From NCBI GenBank assembly GCA_012295275.1, contig CM022675.1, positions 8,802,693 through 8,866,692 of the forward strand: 64,000 nucleotides of DNA, written 5' to 3'. Shown here one piece after another: positions 1-25,146 of the stretch. The translations under genes were made by a program, and so were the position numbers. The DNA comes from Chrysomallon squamiferum. Lineage: Eukaryota > Mollusca > Gastropoda > Neomphalida > Peltospiridae. Under the pieces are notes generated by a model. It saw nothing but the letters and a program-made list of their open reading frames with translations, was not told where the DNA came from and made no database searches. Positions within the stretch are counted from its first letter, which is position 1; each line of letters opens with the position of its first letter.

Positions 1-540
1 TAATAATTAAATCCCTTTGATTACTTTATTTCGTTTTGCTTTTCTAGTCACATATAATTTCTTGGTCATCTCTTTTCCTTAAAAAAATAAGATATATAAA
101 TATTTTTAAAATTTTATTTATTTGTTCGACTCTGTAGTTATTTATATTTGTTAAGTGTATTATATGAAACTGTATTATATTATATTATATTATATTATAT
201 TATATTATATTATATTATATTATATTATATTATATTATATTATAGATCGCATCGATATTATTTCGTACTGCATAATAGTTTAATTTGTTTATCTATTTCT
301 TTACTTGCTCATTTCAATATTTTCTTAGTTATTTAATTAGTTAGTTACCTGGTTAGTTGATTGAAATTTCTAATTTACTCTTCTTTTGATATTTTTCTTG
401 TTTTCTTACTATTTTACAAAAATATTCATTACTTACACATTTATTTCACTAACCTACAAATGTGGCATATAATATAAAAATATAATTATTTAAATTTTGA
501 TCTATTTTAATATTCTTTGATATTTTCTTTGATCTTTCAG
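1..540. other. Left-edge AT-rich sequence, intron of the ETV-like gene
   Basis: No exon is recognised. It includes a pentanucleotide (ATATT)n microsatellite at about 171-243 and the polypyrimidine tract and acceptor of the exon at 541. Confidence 0.6.
171..243. repeat. (ATATT)n pentanucleotide microsatellite
   Basis: About 14 near-perfect copies of a TATTA/ATATT unit lie in a row, inside an intron of the ETV-like gene. Confidence 0.95.
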
Positions 541-12645
<12,105 letters not shown>

Positions 12646-12757
12646 CAAAAATTCTTTTTTTTTTTTTTTTTTTTTTTTTTTGTTTAACAAAACTAACTTT
12701 TGTGTACTAATTCATTCTTATAATCAATTTATATTTTCTTTTCATCCTTTTAAAAAA

Positions 12758-12790
<33 letters not shown>

Positions 12791-13002
12791 CGTTTTCCTT
12801 CTGTATCCAGTTCTCTATCTGATTTATCTCTCTCTACGGACATTTGGACAATTTTTTTTTTTAAGGCTTCCAAATACCCCCGAGAATATACAAGTTACTT
12901 ATGGAGAAACAAATTTGCCGGCACAAAATTATGTATGTAGTTATGTAATAGTGGATGTAACAAAAAGGCCAGTCACATTTAATTTATTTTAAAAGAAACT
13001 GA

Positions 13003-13008
13003 AATAAA
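13003..13008 (+). terminator. Candidate polyadenylation signal of the ETV-like gene
   Basis: AATAAA lies about 360 nt after the stop codon. A second AATAAA at 13397-13402 has a stronger T-rich downstream region (CTCTTTTTTG). Which one is used cannot be decided from sequence. Confidence 0.3.
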
Positions 13009-13020
13009 TATGAAAGGCAA

Positions 13021-13062
13021 TGACGTCACTGAAGCAAAAATGACGTCACAAAAATGACGTCA
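13021..13062. promoter_or_regulatory. Three clustered TGACGTCA (CRE) palindromes
   Basis: Perfect 8-bp CREB/ATF palindromes stand at 13021-13028, 13041-13048 and 13055-13062, with a fourth at 13612-13619. They lie in the 3' UTR or 3' flank of the ETV-like gene. The motif identity is certain; function is inference. Confidence 0.45.
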
Positions 13063-13344
13063 CAAATGAAGTCAGCTAAATTATTACATTATAATTATAT
13101 TTAAAAAACAACAACAGCAGAAAAATGTTTATATGTCACAAGAAGTAGTCTACTAATAAACACTTTTTCAACCAATCAGAAAACTGTTTGTGGTCACGTC
13201 TCAAGAGGGATTTAAATTATTCTACATATGATCTCAAATGTTTACTAAAACCCAAATAGATCATTTGCATTTATATTTTAGATAACACAATTTTCGTAAT
13301 ATCCTTTACAGTCACTGACAGAAATTAATAATTATGAATACATT

Positions 13345-13363
13345 TGACCTTTGAACTTGACCT
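13345..13363. promoter_or_regulatory. Composite nuclear-receptor half-site array (DR1 plus DR0)
   Basis: On the minus strand the segment reads AGGTCA, AGTTCA, one A, then AGGTCA, giving a DR1 of the HNF4/RXR type and an abutting half-site. It lies 3' of the ETV-like gene. Confidence 0.35.
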
Positions 13364-13570
13364 TCCATCGCGATGTCATTGGAAGCATACTTTGTAAATA
13401 AATGTCTCTTTTTTGTATAGATGAGAAATGTTTCTTTATTTATTTTTATATTTTTGCCTTCTGATAGCAACATTTGTTATAAATGTGTCAAGAGAAACTC
13501 TGGACATATAGCTAATTAAGAAGTGAAAAAGTTAATTGGTAAAATGAACCTTTCAGACAATTAGATTTTT

Positions 13571-13604
<34 letters not shown>

Positions 13605-13772
13605 GTGGTAATGACGTCATAAAAATATTCAGAAATAGTACTGGGACATCATAAATGAAATAATAAAAATAATAATAATAATAACAATTGCAAAAGTAAT
13701 AATATAATGATTATTATGATCATTTATTTATTTATTATTGTTGTTGTTGTTATTTTTATTATTTTATTATTA

Positions 13773-13865
<93 letters not shown>

Positions 13866-14506
13866 TTACGTGTCCTCGCATCCTAAACCGATGTATTTAG
13901 ATTTACGATTATGTGTATAACTGTAACAGAAAGTTTACGTCATGACCTTTCCATATGACCTTCGAATATTTACATAAATCTAATATGCAGATTGACTTTA
14001 AGTACAAAATTATTAATATTTTATTCTTTATTGTTTAAAAATGTTTTAATTATTAATGTATAAAATATTTATTTTGATTCTGATTTAATTTCGGAGATGT
14101 CTTTTCATTAAGACATATAAATCTGGAGGAATCTCTGTCTCCTAATTTTTGAATATTTATGAAGCCAACGTTTGTAATTAATATTCATGAATTTTTAATT
14201 CATATACAGCATTGTATTATAGATAATAAATATTCATTAAAAAAACAAATGTATTATAGTTAATAAATATTCATGAGAACACTGTAACATAATTAATATT
14301 CATGAATGTTTTATAATCGATGTAGATGAGTTATGTACATGAATATTTAAGTTTATGATTTAAACTTGTATTGTTGTTTAAATATTGTTTTGTATTTACA
14401 AATTATCTATATTCTAAAACTGCTCAGATTTTAGAATGATAAGACATTACAAATTAAAATGAAGAGATCTTGCCTTTGACCATATCTATCTTTCGCATTT
14501 CATTTC

Positions 14507-14579
<73 letters not shown>

Positions 14580-15210
14580 TTATCTCTCTAACTCTATTTA
14601 AAATTAAAAAAAATTCATAAATGGTTTTAATTAAAAGGTAAGCAATTAAACACCAGAAAATTAAAACAAGCGATTATCATAAATCGAATCTTTTCTTAAA
14701 CTGGTATTTAAAATTTTAAAAGGCTTCTTTTTATTATTATTTCTTTCTTCTTCTTTGTTTTAATTACTATTTAATTTTAAACTTTCATTTTATTAATTTA
14801 TTTAGTTATTAGCACTGTTATTATTATTATTATTATTATCTCTAAGTATTTAATTTCGTTGCAAGCTCAACTTTTAATCGTCCTTTGGTCTAAGGGAGAT
14901 AACTCTAACATCACAAACCAAAACGGAAGCTGTTATTTTATAAACAAAAAAAATTAAATTATACTATATATATATTGTACATTTATCATGTGTTCATTTT
15001 ATGTACTAAATTATGTAACACACATTATTATAATTTTATTTATATGAGTGTATGTATACTTTTTTGTTTATTTTTTTATTTTTTATATTCTGTTGTGTAC
15101 AACCTAGTCATTTATTTCACAGGTTATTTTTAGTTCATTTACTTGTATGCAGTGATTCGAGGTTGGTGATATTCTAGTCCCGGCTGTTACATGCGATAAT
15201 CTAAAATGTT

Positions 15211-15272
<62 letters not shown>

Positions 15273-15689
15273 TTTTTTTTTTAATTATTTGTCTTTTTCC
15301 GTAGCATTTTCTCTTTTTCTGATCTTTTATTACTTATCTGTCTGTCTGTCTTATGACTTATTTATTTATTTATTTATTTATATTTATTTATTTATTTATT
15401 TATTCAGTTATTTTCTTAATTGCTAAGATTACGTAAAACTTATATCCTTTTTCTCAGTATCCCAGGAAGTACTTATGTTTATTTTGTGTATTAATGAAAA
15501 CGTGTTTTAGTCACCTTTTGTCAAACTGAATCTTTTTAAAATCAACACAGACGTGTTATTCATTTTTATTACTAAAGGGAGATAAACCATTTTCCAACAA
15601 GAGCAATAATTCATTGGCTGATCCAGCGCTTATTTGCGAGGTGGGGGTGGGAATCTGACAGTATCGATTATCCATTACTGGTGGTTTAC

Positions 15690-15747
<58 letters not shown>

Positions 15748-16663
15748 TTACATCACCTCCAAATTTCTTTTAAATTTATTAATCATAGATTAAAAATCTA
15801 ATTAAACAGAAAAGGGAGTGTACAAATAACTACATAAATAAACAACAAAATAATTTCTTTCTTTTCTGTATTATTTCATTTATATCTGAAGTAAATAATG
15901 TATGTATATTTATGTGTATATTTATGTGTTATGTGTAATATACACTCTATGTATTTTACAGAATATGTGGATAAAAAAAAAAATATTATTTAAGGACTAT
16001 TTATTGAAATTAAAACATCGAGAATTATGTTTCAGTTTTCCGTGTTTGTTTTTCTGTTGTCGGTTTGATTTTATTAACGGAAACACGTGACACACGCACA
16101 TACACACATCTACACGCAACACAGCCCGGACATTGTCTGTCAGATAACAGCACAGACATTTGGATATTTGGATGGATATCATGATTTTTCGCGACAGAAA
16201 GGTCTGTATCATTTTTTTTTATAGCTAATCTTTGCCAATGGTTGTGGCTAGTATTCTCGTTTAACAATAATTTTGGCTCTGTATTCCTTTAGAACGATCA
16301 TTTTTCGAGTCCGCTGGTAACATTAAAAGTACCATTCAGACGTACATACAGACGCAACAAGAAGAAACACAAGATATATCTCTCCATGCAATATTTAAAA
16401 ATGTTAGTTAGTATCAGAACACACGCCGATTTCTTTGTACTGAGTTCAGTTAGTACACAGTGGAGTCTGATTTGATTATAGCCTCGTTTCAAATTACGTA
16501 AGTTACGGGGTTTTGCGTTTTATTTATTAGGGTAATTTAAAACAGAAAACACAGGTAACAGAGTAAAGAAAATAGAAATTTTTAAAATTTATTTTCCGTA
16601 ACCATTGCTAAATAAGTCAGTAACAAGAATAATAAAAATTCTGTGTAAAATAATTTATATGAA

Positions 16664-17258
16664 AGTAACAAAGGCGATATATCTCACTATAAAATATTAT
16701 ATATATTTATAACAAATGCGATATATTTCAGTATAAACTATCATATATATTAATTAAAAAAGGCGATATATTTCAGTATAAACTATCATATATATTAATT
16801 AAAAAAGGCGATATATTTCAGTATAACTTTTATATAAATTAATAACAAAAGCGATATATTTCGGCATAAAATACTGTGCATTGTGTGTATATATTAATTA
16901 AGCGTTCTTTGTTGTGCTATTCAGAGTGATATATTTCAGTATCATGATTAAAATTCCAGTTAATAATGACATATTTTCAGTATTACGTGTTAAATGAATT
17001 CTGGTTCAGATATTCTGCATTTCATCGTAGCATGTTATATAATTCAGTATCAAATGTTCTGTATTTCAGTATCAAATGTTGTATATTTCAGTATTACGTG
17101 TTATATAATTCAGAATCCGAGGTTCTATAATTCCCGTATCAAATGCTATACATTTTCATCGTTACATGTTATATATATTTCAGTATCAAATGTTGCATAT
17201 TTCAGTATTATGTGTTATATAATTCAGTATCAAATGTTCTATATTTCAGTATTATTTT
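16664..17258. repeat. ~44-bp minisatellite with ATATTTCAGTAT core, at the 3' end of the GGT gene
   Basis: Two related unit families are visible: GCGATATATTTCAGTATAA units (16670-16870) and GTATCAAATGTTCTATATTT units (17000-17258). The array reaches the GGT stop codon, so part of it is probably GGT 3' UTR, transcribed in the opposite sense. Confidence 0.85.
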
Positions 17259-17260
17259 TG

Positions 17261-17410
17261 CTAATATCCATCTACTAAACCGTTTTTCCTGTAGTCAGAA
17301 TTTGCTGTCACTTCTCCTTCTTTCTTTTGGAAAACGGCTTGAACAGAGCAGTAATATTTAGGATACGGTTTTATTTCATGACCTTTGTCCTTCAACCCTT
17401 TAACGACGTT
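17261..17410 (-). CDS. GGT exon 12 (C terminus and stop)
   Basis: Encodes [39 protein letters not shown] and [10 protein letters not shown] then TAG (17263-17261). This matches the SVQAI...AASDSRKGGEPAGY ending of vertebrate GGT1. Acceptor ATTTCAG|A. Confidence 0.96.
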   Translation of the reverse strand, partial: NVVKGLKDKGHEIKPYPKYYCSVQAVFQKKEGEVTANSDYRKNGLVDGY

Positions 17411-18473
17411 CTGAAATATAAACCCAGAATATTAATTAATATAGACAAGAAACATTATGCATGAAATATAAGTTCTCTTTATATCGATTAATAACGTAAT
17501 TATAAAGCATAAACGCTTGCTAAATATGATTTTATGTTTTATATTAATCTTTTGTCAGTCTTTAAATATAAGATTCCTTTTAAGTTTCTCGTTCCCTTAG
17601 ACCTCTAGTGCCTGAAACATGTGGCTTAACCTATTTGACACATTACATGTATAGGATAAGTTATGATAATCCAATTTATGTTAATTAATACCTCTGGGAA
17701 TCCGTCTTCTATTAGGGTGTACTCTGGAAAAAGCTGATGATGAATCCTTGGATAATCCACTGCCGCCTTAATCCCCTTGTTAAACCACAAAGTATTTATT
17801 AGTAGTCTGGAAAAAAAAAAAAAAAAAATACCAATGCTATAATAGAACCACACCGAGAACATCCGAACTATGCCGAGAATATCCGAAAAGCACCGAGACT
17901 ACCCGAACTACACCGACAGTTCCCGAAATATACTTACTAAAGCTACTGCGGTAATGATTCGGGTTCCTCCTGAGGCTCCTACCACCAGTACGACGTTGTC
18001 GTTGTCGTCAACAACGATAGTCGGGGACATTGAAGACAGTGGACGTTTTCCAGGTTTGATGAAGTTGGATGGTGATGCCGGAACTCCGAAGTAGTTTGTT
18101 GTGTTGGGCGTGGAGAAGTCGTCCATTTCGTTGTTGTAAACAATACCAGTTTCTGTGCCGACAATCTTGGAGCCAAAACTAAACAAAAAATAAATAATAA
18201 AATTAATATTTAATTAATTAACTGAAATCCATTTACATAAATGAGGTTTGTGTCTGAAATGACAATGTTGTAACCAAAACTTTTAATTAATAAAAGAAAA
18301 TGAATTAATAGAATAAAACGACAGAAAAACAGATTCTTCACAGGCAAAACCTCTCGATCACCATGGCAACCTTAGAAAAAGAGTGCTCAGTAATCGAGAA
18401 TTATCATACCTTTCTTTGTCTTTCAAAAATATTTGAGTGCGTTTTTGTTTTATTTTTCCTATGTATGTAAGTA

Positions 18474-18515
<42 letters not shown>

Positions 18516-18562
18516 CATGAATGAATATGTGCATGCTTGAATGTAAGTATGTGTGTATGTAC

Positions 18563-18595
<33 letters not shown>

Positions 18596-21274
18596 TCTAT
18601 GTATGTATGAATGCAGATATATGTGTGTATCTATGTATATATATGTCTGTATGTAGTATGTATGTGTGTATGTAAGTATGTATATGTATATATGTATATG
18701 TACGTATGTATGCATGTATATGTATATGTACGTATATATTTAGCTATCTATATGTGTATGCTTGTATCCACGTGTGCATGTAGTCATGTATTCGTGTACC
18801 CATGCAACACGTGACTAATTTCAACCAATGAATACTCACAAAGTATTTATCGTTGACGTAACGGACACGGCGTCGCCATTTGGTCCCAGAAACGACAGGT
18901 GTGACGTGCCAGCGTCCTGCGGCAGGCTGAACGTCGGCCCGTAGTAGGCAGCTTTCTCCGTGCGTTCGTCGTTTATCCGAGATCTGATGTAGTCCCCGTA
19001 TTCGGATGACGTCAGGTTTTTAATCATCTGAATGGAAAAAAATAAAAAAAACAAATCCAGGATTTGTATAACGTCAATATAATCGAACAAATGAATGATT
19101 ACCGTTTGATGATGACTGATAAGACCATGATGATAATGGATGATGATGTTGATGATGGGGATGATGGTGGTGGTGGTTGTATTTGCGATGGGTGGTGTAT
19201 GATGATAAAGAAAACAAAGATAATGATCTCGAATGATTGCGATGATTAATGATGGTGAAGAAAAGAAGAAGTCAATGATAGTGTTTGCTAATCATTAAGA
19301 AGATAGTACAGTTAAAAGCAGAAATCGAAAACATTAACGATGATGATGATGATATAAATATTAATTAATATAAACAAACATCGATGATGTTGATGATGTC
19401 TCAGAAGAAACGAAATCTCACTTCTGTAATTTTGTCTTTGAATTCATCATTTTCAACATCCGGGTCACCTAGGGCGGATCTTTTAGCGAAAGCAAACTTG
19501 AATGCTTCAATAATTCGGTGATACGTCAATATGGATTTCTCTGACGTCAGCAAGTCGTAAGGCGTTATGTTATAACCTTCAATAATATACATTAATAAAC
19601 AGATAGTGACGTAAATATTTAAATATCTACATTAATAAACAGACAGTGACGTAAATATTTAAATATCTACATTAATAAACAGGTAGTGATGTAAATATTT
19701 AAATATCTACATTAATAAACAGACAGTGACGTAAATATTTAAATATCTACATTAATAAACAGGTAGTGATGTAAATATTTAAATATCTACATTAATAAAC
19801 CGACAGTGATGTAAATATTTAAATATCTACATTAATAAACAGATAGTGACGTAAATATTTAAATATCTACATTAATAAACAGATAATGATGTAAATATTT
19901 AAATATCTACATTAATAAACAGATAATGATGTAAATATTTAAAAATCTACATTAGTAAACAGAAAAGAAAAAGTGCTTAAAGCAAAACTTACCGAACCAA
20001 TTTGAAAAAAAATCAAAATTTAGTTGAAGAACAGGACTTATGTCTTTATGTGTGGTGTGTGTGTGCGTTTGTATATGTAATGTATATAAGTACATATGTA
20101 GATTAATACGTATATATGTGTGTGCATGTATGTATGTTTTTATGCATGCACTGGCTCATACATTTTTTTTATTTAAAAAAAATCATTTTCTAATTTTTAT
20201 ATCTAGGGATTCGAGTATCTATATATGTTTGTGTGTATGTGAGTGTATGTACATACATATTTGTGTATGTACGTATGTATGCATGTATTATATCTATTTC
20301 TATATATCTATATTATATCTATATATCTATATCTATATTATATCTGTCTATTTATTTATCTATCTCTCTCTCTTTCTCTCTCTCTCTCTATATATATATA
20401 CATACATACATACATACAGATAGATAGATAGATAGATAGATAGATATGAATATTTCACGTCAACATATTACGTACCATTCAGAATGTTTAGAATAAACTG
20501 TGTAATGAGACCACCTGATGGGGGAGGCGGTGACAAAACCTTCATGTTGTTGTTGAGTTTGGATACCAGAGGTTCCTTTACTGAGGCAAAATAAGATTTC
20601 ATATCAGCCTCTGTTATTATACCACCTGTAACACAAATATACACAAAATAAACACAAAATAACACAAAGTAAACATAAAGTAATAAAAATCAAGATAAAG
20701 TAAACACAAAGTAACATAAAGTAACACAAATAAACACGAAGTAATAATTATAAACATAAAATAACACAAATAAACATTAAGTAAGAAAAATAAACACAAA
20801 GTAACACAAGTAAACACAAAATAACACATGCAAGCATTAAATAAACAAAATAAACACAAAATAACACATACAAGCATTAAATAACCAAAATAAACACAAA
20901 ATAACACAATAACACAAATAAACCTAAAGTAACGCAAACATGAAGTAACAAAAATAACAAAGTAACACATTATGAACACAAAACCTACAACAGAAAACAC
21001 CATAAAAACAGATAATCAGAAAATAACACAAAATGTAGATTAACATAAATAAAAGGTTTTTGAATAAACACAAAAATAACAATAACAAAAAGAGAATGAC
21101 ATAAATAAACATAAAGAGGCAAAGAAAATAAAACAAGTAAACACAAAATAAACACAAATATCTAAAAAAAAAAAAATTTTATTATGAGGAAAGGAGGGCC
21201 AGAAGCAGTAGTAGTAGTAGTAGTAGCAGTAGTAGTAGTAGTAGTAGGAGTAGTAGTAGTAGTAGTAGTAGTAA

Positions 21275-21342
<68 letters not shown>

Positions 21343-21363
21343 AGTAGTAGTAGTAGTAGTAGC

Positions 21364-21400
<37 letters not shown>

Positions 21401-21462
21401 AGTAGTAGTAGTAAGAGTAGTAGTAGTAAGAGTAGTAGTAGTAATAGTAGTAGTAGTAGTAA

Positions 21463-21508
<46 letters not shown>

Positions 21509-21990
21509 TGTTGTTGTTGTTGTAGTTGTAGTAGTAGTAGTAGTAGTAGTAGTAGTTGTTGTTGTTGTAGTCATTGTAGCACTGCTAGCAACTGTTGTAG
21601 TACTAATAGTAGTATCAGCAACTGTAGCAATAATAGCAGAAGAAGTAATAGTCATAGTAGTAGTACCAATAATAGTAGCAGCAGTAACAGTGATAGCAGA
21701 CGTAGTGGTAGTCGCAGTAGTGGCAGCAGTAGAACAATAGCAAGGGCAACAGCAGAAGTAGTACACGTACCTGCATCTTTTATTTCTTTGACTATTTTAG
21801 TGGCTAAACTTCCGTTGTAAAATGTCTGGTACCCTTCAGTCGCGATAATTCTTAAAGTTTTCGCATACTTTGGTCTTCGTACTTTTTCGCCTACTTTGTA
21901 GTACTCGTTAGTTTCCGGATTTGTGAGCAAATTTCTAAAAACAACGTTTTAAAGCGTTAATTTAGTTAATCGTTCTAATATATTCTTATC

Positions 21991-22077
<87 letters not shown>

Positions 22078-23133
22078 TCTCTCTCTCTCTCTCAGCTACG
22101 AACATATTATTTAATTATCATAATTTATTATAAACTTAGATATTTAACCACAGTGAAAATTTTATCACAGACTAACATCTAGAAAAAAAAAAAAAAAAAA
22201 CCTCTGCCACAATCACTTGCAATAATTTTATCAACAGCTACTAGGAATCTTCAAACAAATATTAAAAACACATACTAAAGACTTTCTAAATTTCAAACTA
22301 CAAGACACTGGGAAATCGTCGGAAAGACAAAGAAGAAATCGAAGCTTCACCTCAAGTTAGGATGTCTGTCTAAGTAACCAGCTTCTTGTATACCCTTCAT
22401 TGCTTCCCAGGCGGGGTACTCCATTGGAAAACCTTCCTCGCACAGTTTGATAGTTGGCTGGAAAAGCTCGATCCAAGGGAGCTTACCGCCGATCTTGTGC
22501 GCCTCCCAAAATCCCATTATCTCCCCTGGTATGGCAATAGCTAGGCCGCCTAATGGGGAAAGAAAAGGAAACTAATTTATGTAAATGAATTCTAATATTG
22601 TGTAGCGAAACCTAACGACATATATATTGTATTAGGTTACTAGGTAAGAAAGGAAAATGGCAGTACTTGCTTTATTACGATTATTTTTTTATTATTAACA
22701 AAGTTTGGTACTGTAACTGTATTATAAAATAGAATAATGATTCTTTGTAATTAGCAAAGTTTGGTTCTCTAACTATACAAAGTTTGGTTCTCTAACTATA
22801 TTCTAAAACAGAATAATTATTCTTTATTATTAAAAAAGTTTGATTTTGTAACTATATTTCTAAACTGAATAATCTTGTTTTATTACGATTATATTTTGTT
22901 ATTATTTGCAAGATTCGGCTCTGTAACACTGTAAATTAAAACAATATTGTAGTATTATTTTATTATTAACAACGCTTGATTTCCTAAACAATTATTTTTG
23001 TAACTATAATTACTATTAAAGAGAATAAGTTTTTTTTATAAACATGATTATACATTATTACTGGCAAAATAAAGTTTTCTGAAATCAAGAGTATGAAAAG
23101 GAATACCTGTATTATGATTGTTGTTTTTTATTT

Positions 23134-23168
<35 letters not shown>

Positions 23169-23515
23169 TATTAATATGATTTTTTTTTTTTTCTCTTTTA
23201 AGCTAAGGCTAGTTTTTAAAAACATATTCTGAAAATAAAAATAACCTAGCGACAATGAGATCGTGTTAAGGTTTAGAAAAGAACGTAATTTTCATACATA
23301 GCTGTTAATGCATCACAACATGTAAATAGTTGGGGTGGGCCATAAAATCTCATAACACATTTCCTTTCAGTGAAAGCTGTGTATATATATAAGTGCACTT
23401 TTCTAATGTGCTAATATTTTTTTTATCTGTCGCATCAGCGTAATTACCTATATGACTAACATTTTTGTGTAAATACTGAATTACGTCACCTGATACTACT
23501 GCCATACGACACTTT

Positions 23516-23546
<31 letters not shown>

Positions 23547-24177
23547 AATATTAAAATTAACCTGACTTTCAAAGGGACAGGTTTTCATTTTTTTTTAACT
23601 TTTAACACCTAAAACGAAATAACGCTGAGTTCATTAAGGTGACGTTTCTGGAATTTTCCACGAAAGATTTTTCTGACAGGGGGTTGGAGGGTTGGATGAG
23701 GGATGAGGGATGTATTTGGGGTTTTTTCTTACCCTCCAAGCTGTTGTTGTAGCCGGTGAGGCCCACGTACATGTTCTCCGAGGCTGCTGCTGGTGCTTGC
23801 TCACGTGCCATGATGGCGTGAGTTTTCTTCGTGGATCTGTTTTTAAACAAAATGAGAAAATTTTACTCGGAAAGGGCGAGTGCGCTTGAAAGTACGAATG
23901 AGTGTGTTTGTGAATATCAGCATGGGCATGAATGTACAAGTTTGTATTAATGTTTGTATGGATGGATGGATGGATGTAAGTTTTTTTAAGTATATAAAAA
24001 TTACCTCTTGTGGAGAATCATAAAATGGCCGCCTCCTATGCCATTCGATTCGAAAGTTACCGCCCCTGCACATAACACTGTTGCTATAGCAGCGTCTACT
24101 GCAGAGCCTCCTTTTCGTCCCATTATTTCACTTTCGGGAAAAAATTAAAAATAAATATTACAAACAACAAATGTGAC

Positions 24178-24214
<37 letters not shown>

Positions 24215-24336
24215 TAACAATAAAAATAATAAGAGTAGTAATAATAATAATTATAATGATAACAATAACAATAAAAAAAAAATGAGAATAATAAGAATGG
24301 TAATAACATTAGCAACAACAACAACAACAAAAAAAA

Positions 24337-24385
<49 letters not shown>

Positions 24386-24767
24386 CTTACAACAACAAAA
24401 AAAACCAGCAAGAAATTCTTGCTACTTACATGCCTACTCGTGAACAGGAGGTCGTTTTTGTGGAGACTGCGGCGTATCTGTAATGTCCTTCCTCTCCTGG
24501 CGAAGGGGTCGGTCCAGGGACGGTAGTGGTGCCAGGGATGGGGGCCTTGGTTGTGTACACGCCTTCGTCGCTCACCGCACAGGGGCTGTTCCTGACAGTC
24601 TGGGCGGCGTTCATCCCTAGAACGATCCCGACAATCAGCGCGCAGATGCCCCCCAGGAACATGACAACAGACAGAATGACAACGAGTCTGTTTGGAGACG
24701 AAACCATCCTGAAAGGGAAATAGGCAAAATTATTATTGTTATTGTTATTATTATTATTATTATTATT

Positions 24768-24806
<39 letters not shown>

Positions 24807-24916
24807 ATTGTTATTATTATTAATATTATTGTTGTTATTATTAATACTATTATTATTGTTATTATTATTATTGTTAATATTAATACTACTATTATTATTA
24901 GCATTTATTATTATTA

Positions 24917-24959
<43 letters not shown>

Positions 24960-25101
24960 CTCATAGCACCATCATTATTATTACTGTTGTGGTTGTTGTT
25001 ATTGTTATTGCTATTATAATTATTATTATTATTACTACTACTGTTATAAATGTTTTTTATTGTTATTATCGTCATTGTTGTTATTATCATTGTGTTTATT
25101 G

Positions 25102-25146
<45 letters not shown>

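Larger units (their letters stand above)
12646..16660. other. 3' flank of the ETV-like gene, intergenic AT-rich sequence
   Basis: No coding exon is recognised. It holds (TTA)n at about 13770-13865, (CT)n at about 14510-14573 and 15213-15264, (TTTA)n near 15358-15405 and (CA)n at 15691-15746, plus a cluster of ATATTCATGA-like elements at 14145-14355. Copies of the AAGGGAGATAACTC-type motif lie at 14892-14905 and 15574-15587. Confidence 0.5.

Noticed and set aside
19589-19965. CRISPR-like array
   Set aside because: Units are contiguous 40-bp tandem copies without unique spacers, inside an intron of an animal gene.
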